A DNA stretch of 64,000 nt, from NCBI GenBank assembly GCA_000721375.1, contig JOGW01000016.1:62001-126000 (forward strand), written 5' to 3'. Numbering within the stretch: position 1 is the stretch's first letter; every line of letters begins with the position of its first letter. The notes below the pieces were generated by a model. It was not told where the DNA came from. It saw only the letters and a program-made list of their open reading frames with translations, and did not search any database. This DNA is from Streptomyces sp. NRRL B-3428 (lineage in GTDB: Bacteria > Actinomycetota > Actinomycetes > Streptomycetales > Streptomycetaceae). Below are positions 8,286 through 16,093 of the stretch, piece by piece. A program made the translations under genes and the position numbers.

Positions 8286-8305
8286 GATTCGTCGGTGGAC
8301 GAATC
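8286..8305. promoter_or_regulatory. Palindromic operator between MFS and ArsR-type genes
   Basis: GATTCGTC, a 4-nt spacer (GGTG) and GACGAATC form a perfect inverted repeat. It lies 40 bp from the MFS start and 31 bp from the regulator start, the expected place for a repressor site controlling both divergent promoters. The regulator at 8336 is the obvious candidate binder. Confidence 0.65.
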
Positions 8306-8335
8306 GCAGCGTACGTCCGGCGGTAGCATCACGGC

Positions 8336-9316
8336 GTGCTCCGGTTCGAAGTATCCGTCGAGGACCTGCTGCGCAGCCGGTTCGCACTGTCACCCGCGCT
8401 GGACCTCTGCATGCTGCTGCGCTCGCTGGCCGGTCAAGACCGGCCGCTGCCGCGAGCATGGGCCAGCCGGCTCATGCCGATCTTCGAACGCCTTCGCCGC
8501 GAGAGCGAACTGGACGCCGTCCTCGCCCTTCAGACCCCGCGATCCGGACCGAACTTCGTCGCCCCGCCACCGCGTGGCCTCAACCAGACCTGGGCGGACG
8601 ACCTGGCGATGATCCGGGCCACACCGCTGGAAGCGGCCCGACAGGAGTTCCCCACCACTGAGACCGGCCCGGCCGCCCGCGATCCCCGCGTACGCGCCGT
8701 GCTGGACTCGAAGGACGCCGTGCCCAGGATCGCCGAGGCGATGGACCAGGCGTGGCGCGAACTGCTCGCCGCGGACTGGCCGCAACTGCGCGCGATCTGT
8801 GAGCGCGACGTCGTGCACCGCGTGGGGGTGATCGGCGAACGCGGATGGGCCGTGACCATCGAGAGCCTGCACCCGAGCATCGCCTGGCAGGCCGGTGGTA
8901 TCGAGGTGGGCCATTTCCCCCAAGTCGGAACAGTGCGGCTCGCAGGCGACGGGCTCCTGCTGATCCCTTCGGTCTTCGTCGCGAATATCGCCGCCCACTT
9001 GGAGGACCCCTGGCCCAGGACCTTGGTCTATCGCGCCCGAGGCACCGCCGCCCTGTGGGGTGAAGAGGCGACCGTTCCCCAACCGGACGCGCTGACCGCT
9101 TTGGTGGGCCGGGCCCGAGCCCGGCTGCTGTTGGCGCTTGACGCCCCGGCCAGTACCAGCCACCTCGCCCGAAGTCTCGCCATGGCACCCGGCGCGGTCG
9201 GGGACCACCTCGCCATCCTGCGAGGCGCGGGGCTGCTCGTCCGCGCCCGGTCAGGACGGTCGGTGCTCTACCGGCGCACCCCGCTCGGTGAGGCGCTGGT
9301 CGCCGGTTCGGGCTGA
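8336..9316 (+). CDS. ArsR-family winged-helix regulator with an N-terminal DUF5937-like domain
   Basis: The 326-aa protein starts at GTG 8336. Residues 1-250 form an extended domain (LRFEVSVEDLLRSRFALSP at the start) found in Streptomyces ArsR-like regulators. Residues about 258-320 form a winged helix (ASTSHLARSLAMAPGAVGDH for the helix-turn-helix, then a GLLVRARSGRSVLYRRTPLG wing). The N-terminal domain probably senses a ligand. It is divergent from the MFS gene with a perfect palindrome between them, so it most likely represses the transporter and itself. The ligand is unknown. Confidence 0.78.
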   Translation: MLRFEVSVEDLLRSRFALSPALDLCMLLRSLAGQDRPLPRAWASRLMPIFERLRRESELDAVLALQTPRSGPNFVAPPPRGLNQTWADDLAMIRATPLEAARQEFPTTETGPAARDPRVRAVLDSKDAVPRIAEAMDQAWRELLAADWPQLRAICERDVVHRVGVIGERGWAVTIESLHPSIAWQAGGIEVGHFPQVGTVRLAGDGLLLIPSVFVANIAAHLEDPWPRTLVYRARGTAALWGEEATVPQPDALTALVGRARARLLLALDAPASTSHLARSLAMAPGAVGDHLAILRGAGLLVRARSGRSVLYRRTPLGEALVAGSG

Positions 9317-9378
9317 GGTCCTCTCCGGCCCAACTCCCCACGTCCAGAAGGGCGATGGCCCTCCGCGAACGCGGATGT

Positions 9379-9396
9379 GTCTTGACTTCACAAGAC
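9379..9396. promoter_or_regulatory. Short inverted repeat upstream of the flavoprotein gene
   Basis: GTCTTG, a 6-nt spacer and CAAGAC form an inverted repeat 113 bp upstream of the flavoprotein start. It overlaps a TTGACT sequence that could be a -35 element. An operator role is possible but rests on the repeat alone. Confidence 0.25.
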
Positions 9397-9508
9397 CGTC
9401 GCGCAAACCTCACCGGGCACTCGCCCACGCCCCGGCCCTCCCCGCCGACCGGCCGCCCCGCGCACCGCTCGTCCCCGGAACTCCCTCACCCCGCAGGAGC
9501 GATACGCC

Positions 9509-11278
9509 ATGCCCGAAAACCCCTCCGCTGAGCCCTTCAGACCCTCTCGCCGCAGCATCCTGGGCGCCTCGACGGCCGCCTCCATCGCGGCCGCCACCGG
9601 CCTGTCCTCCACCGCTGACGCGGCCACGCCTCCCGTGGCAGGTGAGTTCGACGTCGTCATCGTCGGCTCCGGCGCGGCCGGTATGACGGCGGCGATGACC
9701 GCGGCCGCGCGCGGCCTGAGCGGCGTGGTCGTGGAGAAGGCAGCCACGTACGGCGGTTCGGCGGCCCGCTCGGGCGCCGGAATCTGGATTCCCAACAACT
9801 CGGTGATCCGCGCGGCGGGCGTACCGGACACCCCGGCGAAGGCCGCCACGTATCTCGCGGCCGTCGTGGGCGCCGAGGTGCCGCTCGCCCGGCAGCAGGC
9901 GTTCCTCGCCAACGGGCCCGCCATGCTCGACTTCGTGATGGCCAACAGCCCGCTCAGGTTCCGCTACATGGACGGCTACAGCGACTACTACCCCGAGCTG
10001 CCGGGTGGACTTCCCCAAGGTCGTTCCATCGAGCCGGACCTCCTCGACGGCCGTGTCCTCGGCGCCGAACTGGACCGCCTGAACGAGGCGTACATGTCGG
10101 TCCCCGACGGCATGGTCGTCTTCAGCGCCGACTACAAGTGGCTCACCCTGTCCCTGGTGAACTCCAAAGGCTTCGCCGTCGCCACCGAATGTCTGGCCCG
10201 TGCGACCGAAGCGGCGCTGCACGGCGTGAAGCCGCTCACCATGGGCCAGGCCCTGGCCGGCGGACTGCGGGCAGGGCTGCTGCGCGCGAACGTGCCCGTG
10301 TGGCACAACTGCCCTCTCACCGACCTGTACATGGAGAACGGGGCCGTGCGCGGTGTGGTGGTCACCAAGGACGGCGCACCCGCCCTCGTCCGGGCCCGCC
10401 GCGGCGTGATCATCGGCTCGGGCGGCTTCGAGCACAACGCGGCGATGCGCGCCCAGTACCAGCAGCAGCCCATCGGCACGGCCTGGACGGTCGGCGCCAA
10501 GGAGAACACCGGCGACGGCATCCGCGCCGGAGCCAGGGCCGGCGCCGCGCTCGGCCTGATGGACGACGCCTGGTGGGGCCCGGCGATCCCGCTGCCCGGC
10601 GAGCCGTACTTCTGCCTCGCGGAACGCACCCTGCCCGGCGGCCTGTTGATCAACCAGGCGGGTGCACGGTTCGTCAACGAAGCAGCGCCCTACAGCGACG
10701 TCGTCCACGTCATGTACGAGAAGAACCCCACCGCGCCCGACATCCCGGCCTGGCTGATCGTCGACCAGAACTACCGCAACCGCTACCTGTTCAAGGACGT
10801 CGCACCGACCGTGGTCTTCCCCAACTCCTGGTACGAGGCAGGCGCGGTGCACAAGGCATGGACCCTCGACCAGCTCGCCAACTCCATCGGAGTCCCGGGA
10901 GCCGCCCTCAAGTCCACCGTGAGCCGCTTCAACTCCCAGGCCCGCGCGGGCCAGGACGCGGACTTCCACCGCGGCGACAGCGCGTACGACCACTACTACA
11001 CGGACCCGGCAATCACACCGAACTCCTGCCTCGCCCCACTGTGGCTGGGCCCGTTCTACGCCTTCAAGATCGTGCCCGGCGACCTCGGCACCAAGGGCGG
11101 CCTGCTCACCGACGCCCACGCCCGGGTCCTGCGCCCCGACGGCTCACTCATCCCGGGCCTGTACGCGGCGGGCAACGCGAGCTCCGCCGTCATGGGCCAC
11201 AGCTACGCGGGCGCCGGCTCGACGATCGGCCCGGCGATGACGTTCGGCTACATCGCGGCCAACCATCTGGCCGGCTGA
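9509..11278 (+). CDS. Tat-exported FAD-dependent 3-ketosteroid dehydrogenase-like oxidoreductase
   Basis: The 589-aa protein opens with a twin-arginine signal (PSRRSILGAS, hydrophobic stretch, AATPPV cleavage region), then the FAD dinucleotide-binding motif VVIVGSGAAGMTAA, VVEKAATYGGSAARSGAG, and a C-terminal LYAAGNASSAVMGHSYAGAG flavin-binding segment. This order matches the FAD_binding_2 family including 3-oxosteroid 1-dehydrogenase (KstD) and related fumarate reductase-like flavoproteins. Folding with flavin in the cytoplasm before Tat export fits a cofactor enzyme. AGGAG lies upstream of ATG 9509. It appears monocistronic. Steroid specificity is inferred from family resemblance; another enone or quinone substrate is possible. 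Confidence 0.8.
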   Translation: MPENPSAEPFRPSRRSILGASTAASIAAATGLSSTADAATPPVAGEFDVVIVGSGAAGMTAAMTAAARGLSGVVVEKAATYGGSAARSGAGIWIPNNSVIRAAGVPDTPAKAATYLAAVVGAEVPLARQQAFLANGPAMLDFVMANSPLRFRYMDGYSDYYPELPGGLPQGRSIEPDLLDGRVLGAELDRLNEAYMSVPDGMVVFSADYKWLTLSLVNSKGFAVATECLARATEAALHGVKPLTMGQALAGGLRAGLLRANVPVWHNCPLTDLYMENGAVRGVVVTKDGAPALVRARRGVIIGSGGFEHNAAMRAQYQQQPIGTAWTVGAKENTGDGIRAGARAGAALGLMDDAWWGPAIPLPGEPYFCLAERTLPGGLLINQAGARFVNEAAPYSDVVHVMYEKNPTAPDIPAWLIVDQNYRNRYLFKDVAPTVVFPNSWYEAGAVHKAWTLDQLANSIGVPGAALKSTVSRFNSQARAGQDADFHRGDSAYDHYYTDPAITPNSCLAPLWLGPFYAFKIVPGDLGTKGGLLTDAHARVLRPDGSLIPGLYAAGNASSAVMGHSYAGAGSTIGPAMTFGYIAANHLAG

Positions 11279-11326
11279 CCTTCGCCGCCAGCTGCTCCAG
11301 CTGTCGTACGCACGGTTCCCGAGGTG

Positions 11327-11384
11327 CTGCGACAGCCGGAGCAGATAGCCGTCCGCTGCGACCGCCGGAGCAGGTAGCCGTCCG
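11327..11384. repeat. Two tandem copies of a 29-bp repeat
   Basis: Units 11327-11355 and 11356-11384 (CTGCGACaGCCGGAGCAGaT... with A/C and A/G differences) are exactly adjacent in the gap between the flavoprotein and TetR genes. No coding role is apparent. Confidence 0.8.
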
Positions 11385-11413
11385 GATCCTGCACTGCCTC
11401 CCGGGCCGCTGCA

Positions 11414-11992
11414 TCAGACCACGGCCAGCCGGCCGACCAGCAACTCCATCTGCTGCTCTGTGTCCCCGGGGCGCAGCCGTCCCGAGCGCTTCAGCGTTGC
11501 GATGCCGTGCAGTGCTGCCCAGAACACCTCGGTGAACAGCCCCGGGTCGACTCCGTCCCCGGCGACCTCACCCAGGCTTTCCAGGAGTGCGGCGAAGGCG
11601 TCCTTGAGTTGCTCCGGTGTGTCCTCCCGCGCGAACGCCAGGCCGCCGTCGAGCTGGAACATCGCCTCGTAGACCGCAGGGTGGCGTGTGGCGAAGTCGA
11701 GATAGGCGCGGGCGAGGGCGGCGACGCGTTCGCGTGGGCCGCTCGCGGCGGAGGTGGCGGCACGCACTGCCGCGGCCATCTCGGTGGCGCCTTCGAGCGC
11801 GACCGCGCCGATGATCTCGCGCTTGCCCCGGAAATGGCTGTAGAGGACGGGCTGGCTGTACTCGATGCGCTCGGCGAGGCGGCGGGTGGTGACCGCGTCC
11901 CAGCCCTGCTGCTCGGCGAGTTCGCGGGCCGTCGCCAGGATCAGACGTTCGCGAACCGCCCGCTCGCGCTCCTTGCGTTCCTTTACCGACAT
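11414..11992 (-). CDS. TetR-family transcriptional repressor
   Basis: The 192-aa protein has a typical N-terminal TetR helix-turn-helix (ILATARELAEQQGWDAVTTR, then YSQPVLYSHFRGKREI, residues 18-65). The helical ligand-binding region contains AYLDFATRHPAVYEAMF and resembles the WHG-type C-terminal domain. It is divergent from a DUF1772 gene, and two identical-pattern palindromes CTAGCnnnGCTAG lie in the 91-bp intergenic region, one beside each gene. It therefore probably represses itself and the DUF1772/DUF4267 genes in response to an unknown small molecule. Confidence 0.85.
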   Translation of the reverse strand: MSVKERKERERAVRERLILATARELAEQQGWDAVTTRRLAERIEYSQPVLYSHFRGKREIIGAVALEGATEMAAAVRAATSAASGPRERVAALARAYLDFATRHPAVYEAMFQLDGGLAFAREDTPEQLKDAFAALLESLGEVAGDGVDPGLFTEVFWAALHGIATLKRSGRLRPGDTEQQMELLVGRLAVV

Positions 11993-12001
11993 GATTTGAC
12001 C

Positions 12002-12065
12002 CTAGCACTGCTAGACAAGCGAGCGGTAGAAGAGCTAGCGTTGCCTCATCAGCTAGCAACGCTAG
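12002..12065. promoter_or_regulatory. Paired CTAGCnnnGCTAG operators for the TetR repressor
   Basis: Site 1 (12002-12014, CTAGCACTGCTAG) is 10 bp from the TetR start; site 2 (12053-12065, CTAGCAACGCTAG) is 19 bp from the DUF1772 start. A half-site, CTAGCGTTGC at 12035-12044, forms a longer inverted repeat with GCAACGCTAG at 12056-12065. Two matching palindromes flanking a divergent promoter region strongly suggest TetR autoregulation. Confidence 0.72.
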
Positions 12066-12083
12066 AAATTCAGAGGGGTCGTC

Positions 12084-12530
12084 ATGTTCAACGCACTTGA
12101 GGTGTTCACCACCGTGGCCGTCGGCGTGATGGTGGGCGTGGAGTTCTCCGTCGCCTTCGTCATGAACCGGATATTCAACGCCCTTCCCGAGGACAGCGGT
12201 CAGCTCGGCCGCGCCCACGGCGGCCGGATGCTCGGCGCCGTGATGCCGTTCTGGTACATCGGCTCGATGGTCCTCGTCGCCATATGGGCCATCGCCGGAT
12301 GGGACCGCCAGGGCGCCGGCCTCGTCGTCACCGCCGGAGCACTGCTGATGGTCAGCGTCATCATGTCGATCCTGCTGCTCGTCCCGATCAACAACCAGAG
12401 CAAGACGTGGACTCCGGAGAACCGTCCCGCGGACTGGAAGGAGCAGTCGAATCGCTGGGACCGCTATCACTACGTCCGCGTGGCCGTCATCATCGCGGCC
12501 TTCGCCCTGCTGGTCGCCGCCCTCGCCTGA
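12084..12530 (+). CDS. DUF1772-family membrane protein (anthrone oxygenase-like)
   Basis: The 148-aa protein has four hydrophobic helices (about residues 5-28, 50-70, 80-102 and 125-147) and the EFSVAFVMNRIF and FWYIGSMVL segments, with PINNQSKTW after helix 3, typical of DUF1772. Some members are anthrone oxygenases or accessory proteins of polyketide oxidation; most are uncharacterised. The ATG is preceded by GAGGGG. It probably forms an operon with the DUF4267 gene downstream and is controlled by the divergent TetR through the site at 12053. Confidence 0.72.
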   Translation: MFNALEVFTTVAVGVMVGVEFSVAFVMNRIFNALPEDSGQLGRAHGGRMLGAVMPFWYIGSMVLVAIWAIAGWDRQGAGLVVTAGALLMVSVIMSILLLVPINNQSKTWTPENRPADWKEQSNRWDRYHYVRVAVIIAAFALLVAALA

Positions 12531-12603
12531 GTCCGTCCACCGCATCCGCATCCGCATCCGAACCGGGCCCTCTCGGCCTGAACGCCACTGAAGGAGAAGA
12601 CGC

Positions 12604-13032
12604 ATGTCGCTCAAGAGGATCAACACCGTCCTGGCCACCGTGGTCGTCCTGTTCAGCTTCTACCTCGGAGTGTCCTTCCTACTGGCCCCCGAGGCGTCCG
12701 CCGAAGGCTTCGGTCTGCCGGCCTGGCCCACCGGTGACGCCGGCGCCTTCCTCATGGTCAAGGGAAATCGTGAACTCGCGATGGGCCTGGCCCTGGGTGT
12801 TCTGCTGATAAAGGGCTACCGCCGCCCCCTGGGCTGGGCCCTGCTGATGACTGCAGTCGCCCCGTTCGGCGACATGATCACCGTGCTGACCCAGCAAGGC
12901 TCCATAGCCGCCGCGTTGGGCATCCACGGCCTGACCGCAGCGTTCATCGCGGTGGCCGGTCTGCTGATGCTCCGCGAGGCGGGCAAGTCCCAGGTGGCCC
13001 CCGCGCCGGCGCCGGCCGTACACGCCGCCTGA
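12604..13032 (+). CDS. DUF4267-family small membrane protein
   Basis: The 142-aa product has four hydrophobic segments and the signature SFYLGVSFLLAPEASAEGFG, then VKGNRELAMGLALGVLL, as in DUF4267 proteins. The family often sits beside TetR regulators and DUF1772-like genes; its function is unknown. GAAGGAG precedes the ATG. It lies 73 bp after the DUF1772 gene and is probably cotranscribed with it. The short gap contains a CGCATC trinucleotide-pair repeat. Confidence 0.7.
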   Translation: MSLKRINTVLATVVVLFSFYLGVSFLLAPEASAEGFGLPAWPTGDAGAFLMVKGNRELAMGLALGVLLIKGYRRPLGWALLMTAVAPFGDMITVLTQQGSIAAALGIHGLTAAFIAVAGLLMLREAGKSQVAPAPAPAVHAA

Positions 13033-13091
13033 AAGTCGCTCGTCCGATGGACCGGTCGGGCCGCAACGCCGCAGGTCGTGGCGCACACCCC

Positions 13092-13892
13092 TCAGTGTGT
13101 GGCCGTCGACCGGCGGCGTGCGGAGCCGTTGTGGGGCGAGCGGCGCATCTGCAGATGGGCGGAGAGCAGCGCGGAGAACTCACGGCCAGGCTCCGTGCCG
13201 AGCTCGCGACGCAAGGTCTCCGCGTACGCGTCGTGGCAGCGTCGCGCCTCCATCCAGTTGTTCTCGCCCAGATGCGCCTGGACCAGAGCGAGTTGAGCAC
13301 TCTCGCGCAACGGATCGGCGCTCACGACCAGCAGGGCCGCGTCGATGGCCTCGGCGTGATGTCCGCGCCGCGTCAGACCCCGGCTCTGCGTCTCCAGGGC
13401 GTGCAGCAGCCGCTGCCTGAACCGCTCACGTTCGAGCAGCGCCCAGTCCTCGTACCAGCCGGGCAGCAGATCCAGCGCGTCAGGGGTGGACGGCAGCGCG
13501 TGCAGGTCCTCGATCGGTGGTTGCTCACCGGCCACCCGGGCGGCCCAGGCCACGACCAGTTGCTGGTCCACGAGCACCCGCTCGTGCAGGGTCAGGGCGT
13601 ACTTGTCGACGTCAAGGAGCTCGAGTCCCACCTTGTTCAGTCGCCACAAGGCCGAGCGGAGATTGCCGGCCGCCCTGCAGTCGTCGCCGCCCGGCCAGAG
13701 CGTGCCGGCCGCGCACGAGCGCTGCACCCGGCCGGAGCGCAGGGCGACGAAGGCCAGCAGGCGTTTGCTGCCCTCGGGGACCTCGATCCGGCGCCCGTTC
13801 AGTGAGACGAAGGGCCCTCCGAAGAGATGGAGGACCGGGTGGACGCCGTCGGATTCGCGTTGAACCAGAACGCGGATGATGTCCGGGAACAT
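13092..13892 (-). CDS. BTAD-domain (SARP-like) transcriptional regulator beside the eCIS locus
   Basis: From the ATG at 13892 (GGGAG five bases upstream) the product is 266 aa. Residues about 15-110 form an OmpR-like winged-helix domain (LHLFGGPFVSLNGRRIEVPE at its start). Residues about 115-250 form the helical bacterial transcriptional activation domain, ending AYAETLRRELGTEPGREFSAL. This is the architecture of small SARP activators without an ATPase module. It is the outermost leftward gene beside the eCIS operon, so a role in activating that locus is plausible but inferred. A second possible start is 84 bases upstream. Confidence 0.78.
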   Translation of the reverse strand: MFPDIIRVLVQRESDGVHPVLHLFGGPFVSLNGRRIEVPEGSKRLLAFVALRSGRVQRSCAAGTLWPGGDDCRAAGNLRSALWRLNKVGLELLDVDKYALTLHERVLVDQQLVVAWAARVAGEQPPIEDLHALPSTPDALDLLPGWYEDWALLERERFRQRLLHALETQSRGLTRRGHHAEAIDAALLVVSADPLRESAQLALVQAHLGENNWMEARRCHDAYAETLRRELGTEPGREFSALLSAHLQMRRSPHNGSARRRSTATH

Positions 13893-13977
13893 CGCGGCTC
13901 CCTTCGCGCGGAATGGAAAGCGGCCCCGCGAACTCAAGCACCGGATCGTCACCCGGCTGTCACCGGGCCAAATCAAA

Positions 13978-14193
13978 TTACTCGCGGACGCTCCGTTCCG
14001 CGGCTGCGAATTCGGTCAGGAACGCACGGACGGCGGTCACGGCCGCCTCGATCTCGGACAGGGTGATCGTGCGTTGTGTCGAAGTCCTGCTGATGTCCGG
14101 AACGATCAGGAGCGTGAGGTGCAGACCGTTGGGCTGGGCCTCGGCGCGCAGTTGGCAGACGCCGGTACGGATCGGGCTGTTCCGCGTGCCCAT
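13978..14193 (-). CDS. 71-aa protein of unknown function in the eCIS locus
   Basis: The small acidic/helical product (MGTRNSPIRTGVCQLRAEAQ... then IEAAVTAVRAFLTEFAAAER) has a ribosome-like AGGAG about 10 bases before the ATG. No domain is recognised. It lies between the BTAD regulator and the cysteine-rich gene on the same strand and may be cotranscribed with them. A role in regulation or assembly of the injection system can only be inferred from position. Confidence 0.5.
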   Translation of the reverse strand: MGTRNSPIRTGVCQLRAEAQPNGLHLTLLIVPDISRTSTQRTITLSEIEAAVTAVRAFLTEFAAAERSVRE

Positions 14194-14298
14194 GAGGACG
14201 TCACTCCTGTCTCACCACAGCCAGGGCAATATTCCTGCCACAGCTTTCGAAGGGAAGGGGAAGCGGACTTTGTTCGCGACATGCTCCGAAGGGGCAAT

Positions 14299-15351
14299 TC
14301 ACGCCGTGCCCGACTGCTGGGCACCGCCTACCTTCGGGCGCAACTTCAGTTCCACCGCGAGGGTCTCCGCCACCATGTGAGTGCGCAGCCAGTCGCACCG
14401 TTTCGCGCGTGATTCCTCCTGGCACTGCAAGTACGCCTGGTCGCCCGCCAGTTGGGCGAGCAGTTCCCGGCCGCGCAGCGATCCAGTGAGTGCGCAGCAC
14501 AGACACTCCTGGTACTCGTTCACGTCGGCGAAGCGTCCCCACACCGCGTCCGCGGCGTAGGAGACCTGTTTTGCCCTGGCGTAGAGCTTCTTGGCGCTCT
14601 CACGGGGCTCGGCCTTGCCGGCGGTGTCCAGTTCGGCCAGCAGCGCCTTCAGGTCGGCGGCCCGCTTGCGGACGGCCTCCGGTTCCTTGACCAGCACGTC
14701 GTCGAAGCACCGCTCGACCCTTTCGACCCGCAGACGCAGTCCCTCGCTCTGGTCCACGCTCCAGGTCTCGTTCTCGAACCTGCAGTCCTCGTCGGCGCAG
14801 CAGCCCGCACGATCGGGGCAGTCGTCGAGGCAGTCGAGGACCTGCTGGAAGGCGTGGTCGAGACACTCGATCTCGTCCCGGTGGAGCCGGCAGCGGATCT
14901 CGGCCAGCGCCTCCTCGACCTTGTGCCTGACCTCGTCCACGACAGCGGCCGCCTCGTCACGTGCCGCGCTGTAGTCACCGCGGGCTGTCTCGAACGCGGT
15001 GCGCCGTTTGACCAGGGCGTCGGCCACCGCGGCGAACGCGTCGGACTCCGCCTTCACCGCCTTGGCCCGGCACTGCAGATCGTCGATGGCGCCGGTGTCG
15101 CACTCCATGGAGGGCGGGCACGGGTGCGTCGGGGGGCGTGTCACTTCAGGGGCGGGGGTGCGCTCCAGCCGTTTGCTCTGGGTGCGCTCACGGGCAGGTC
15201 CTGCGGATTCCTCCGGCTGCGGCTCCGGCTCCGGTTCCGGCTGCGGCTTGGCCGACGGCGGATCGCCCGTGCGCCGGGAGGGCGTCCAGGGCCCGCCCCG
15301 CGGCTGCCGACCGTAACGCGCCTCCTGCTCGCTTTCATGCGGCGTGGTCAT
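14299..15351 (-). CDS. Cysteine-rich coiled-coil protein of the eCIS locus
   Basis: From ATG 15351 (GGGAGGGA upstream) the product is 350 aa. Residues 1-85 are proline/glutamate-rich and disordered (PEPEPEPQPEE). The remainder is strongly helical with coiled-coil character and contains 16 cysteines, including a cluster LDCLDDCPDRAGCCADEDC near residues 175-195 and QECLCCAL near 290. No signal peptide is seen, so the cysteines may bind metal rather than form disulfides. It faces the Cis16 gene across a divergent region with a 26-bp palindrome. I do not recognise a characterised homologue; structural accessory or regulatory roles are both possible. Confidence 0.65.
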   Translation of the reverse strand: MTTPHESEQEARYGRQPRGGPWTPSRRTGDPPSAKPQPEPEPEPQPEESAGPARERTQSKRLERTPAPEVTRPPTHPCPPSMECDTGAIDDLQCRAKAVKAESDAFAAVADALVKRRTAFETARGDYSAARDEAAAVVDEVRHKVEEALAEIRCRLHRDEIECLDHAFQQVLDCLDDCPDRAGCCADEDCRFENETWSVDQSEGLRLRVERVERCFDDVLVKEPEAVRKRAADLKALLAELDTAGKAEPRESAKKLYARAKQVSYAADAVWGRFADVNEYQECLCCALTGSLRGRELLAQLAGDQAYLQCQEESRAKRCDWLRTHMVAETLAVELKLRPKVGGAQQSGTA

Positions 15352-15425
15352 CTTCTCGGTCCCTCCCGGCAACGACGACGGACGATCCGCGGTACCGGCA
15401 CCAGACTTGCCGTGGCGTCGTCACG

Positions 15426-15451
15426 GTCGCGTCGCCGCGCGGCGACGCGAC
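15426..15451. promoter_or_regulatory. Perfect 26-bp palindrome in the divergent eCIS promoter region
   Basis: GTCGCGTCGCCG, CG, CGGCGACGCGAC is a perfect inverted repeat, 49 bp upstream of the Cis16 start and 75 bp upstream of the cysteine-rich gene. Direct copies of GTGACG follow at about 15460-15475. Its position suggests an operator governing both directions. A structured 5' leader is an alternative. Confidence 0.6.
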
Positions 15452-15499
15452 AGGGGTGCGTGACGGGCGGGTGACGTCCACGGAGGGACAGTCCCCGGC

Positions 15500-16093
15500 A
15501 TGAGCAGCTTCCGGGTCCTTGCCGTCGCCAGCGAAGGGCTGCGCCGACTGTTGTGGAACTCGATCGGCGCGGACCCGGTCACCCGGCCGTTGGTGGGCAC
15601 CGAGGACGCGATCGTGTTCCTCAATCCGACGGCCACCGCGCAGGATTCGTCGCGCCGGCTGTCGCTGTGGCTGTACCACGTGGGCGAGGACGAGCATGTG
15701 AAGAACACCCCCGCGGTACGGCTGGGCGACGGCTCCTTCCGGATGACGCCGCTTGCGCTGGATCTCTACTACCTGCTCACGCCGTTCGCCTCCAGCGGGG
15801 AGGCCGACCATCTGCTGCTCGGCAGGGCGATGCAGACCTTCCACGACACGGGCACCGCACGCATCGTCGACGACACGGCCGAGGTGAACGAGGAACTGCG
15901 CATCACCCTGTTCCGCCGCTCCCTCGACGAGATCTCCCAGGTGTGGCAGGCGTTGCGCGAGCCGTACCGATTGAGCGTGTGCTACCAGGTGAAGGTCATG
16001 CACCTGGATTCCGAGCGCGTGGACGAGTCGGCTCCCGTGATCGAGGTGACCGGTGCCTGGACACCGCAGAGCGACCCGGTGGGTGCCCGGTGA
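15500..16093 (+). CDS. cis16: eCIS cap/tail-terminator protein (Cis16/Pvc16, DUF4255)
   Basis: The 197-aa protein carries the DUF4255 pattern: VLAVASEGLRRLLW at the N-terminus, LSLWLYHVGEDEHVKN, and LALDLYYLLTPFA in the centre. In Afp/PVC particles the DUF4255 protein (Pvc16) caps the distal end of the tube and sheath. It is the first gene of the rightward operon, with GGAGG upstream of the ATG. Its stop overlaps the GTG of the next gene (GTGA). Two splice-like longer frames in other phases are shadows. Location inside the cytoplasmically assembled particle is inferred from family knowledge. Confidence 0.88.
   Translation: MSSFRVLAVASEGLRRLLWNSIGADPVTRPLVGTEDAIVFLNPTATAQDSSRRLSLWLYHVGEDEHVKNTPAVRLGDGSFRMTPLALDLYYLLTPFASSGEADHLLLGRAMQTFHDTGTARIVDDTAEVNEELRITLFRRSLDEISQVWQALREPYRLSVCYQVKVMHLDSERVDESAPVIEVTGAWTPQSDPVGAR

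Noticed and set aside
11327..11384. A CRISPR-like array
   Set aside because: Only two exactly adjacent copies with no spacers, so it is a simple tandem duplication.
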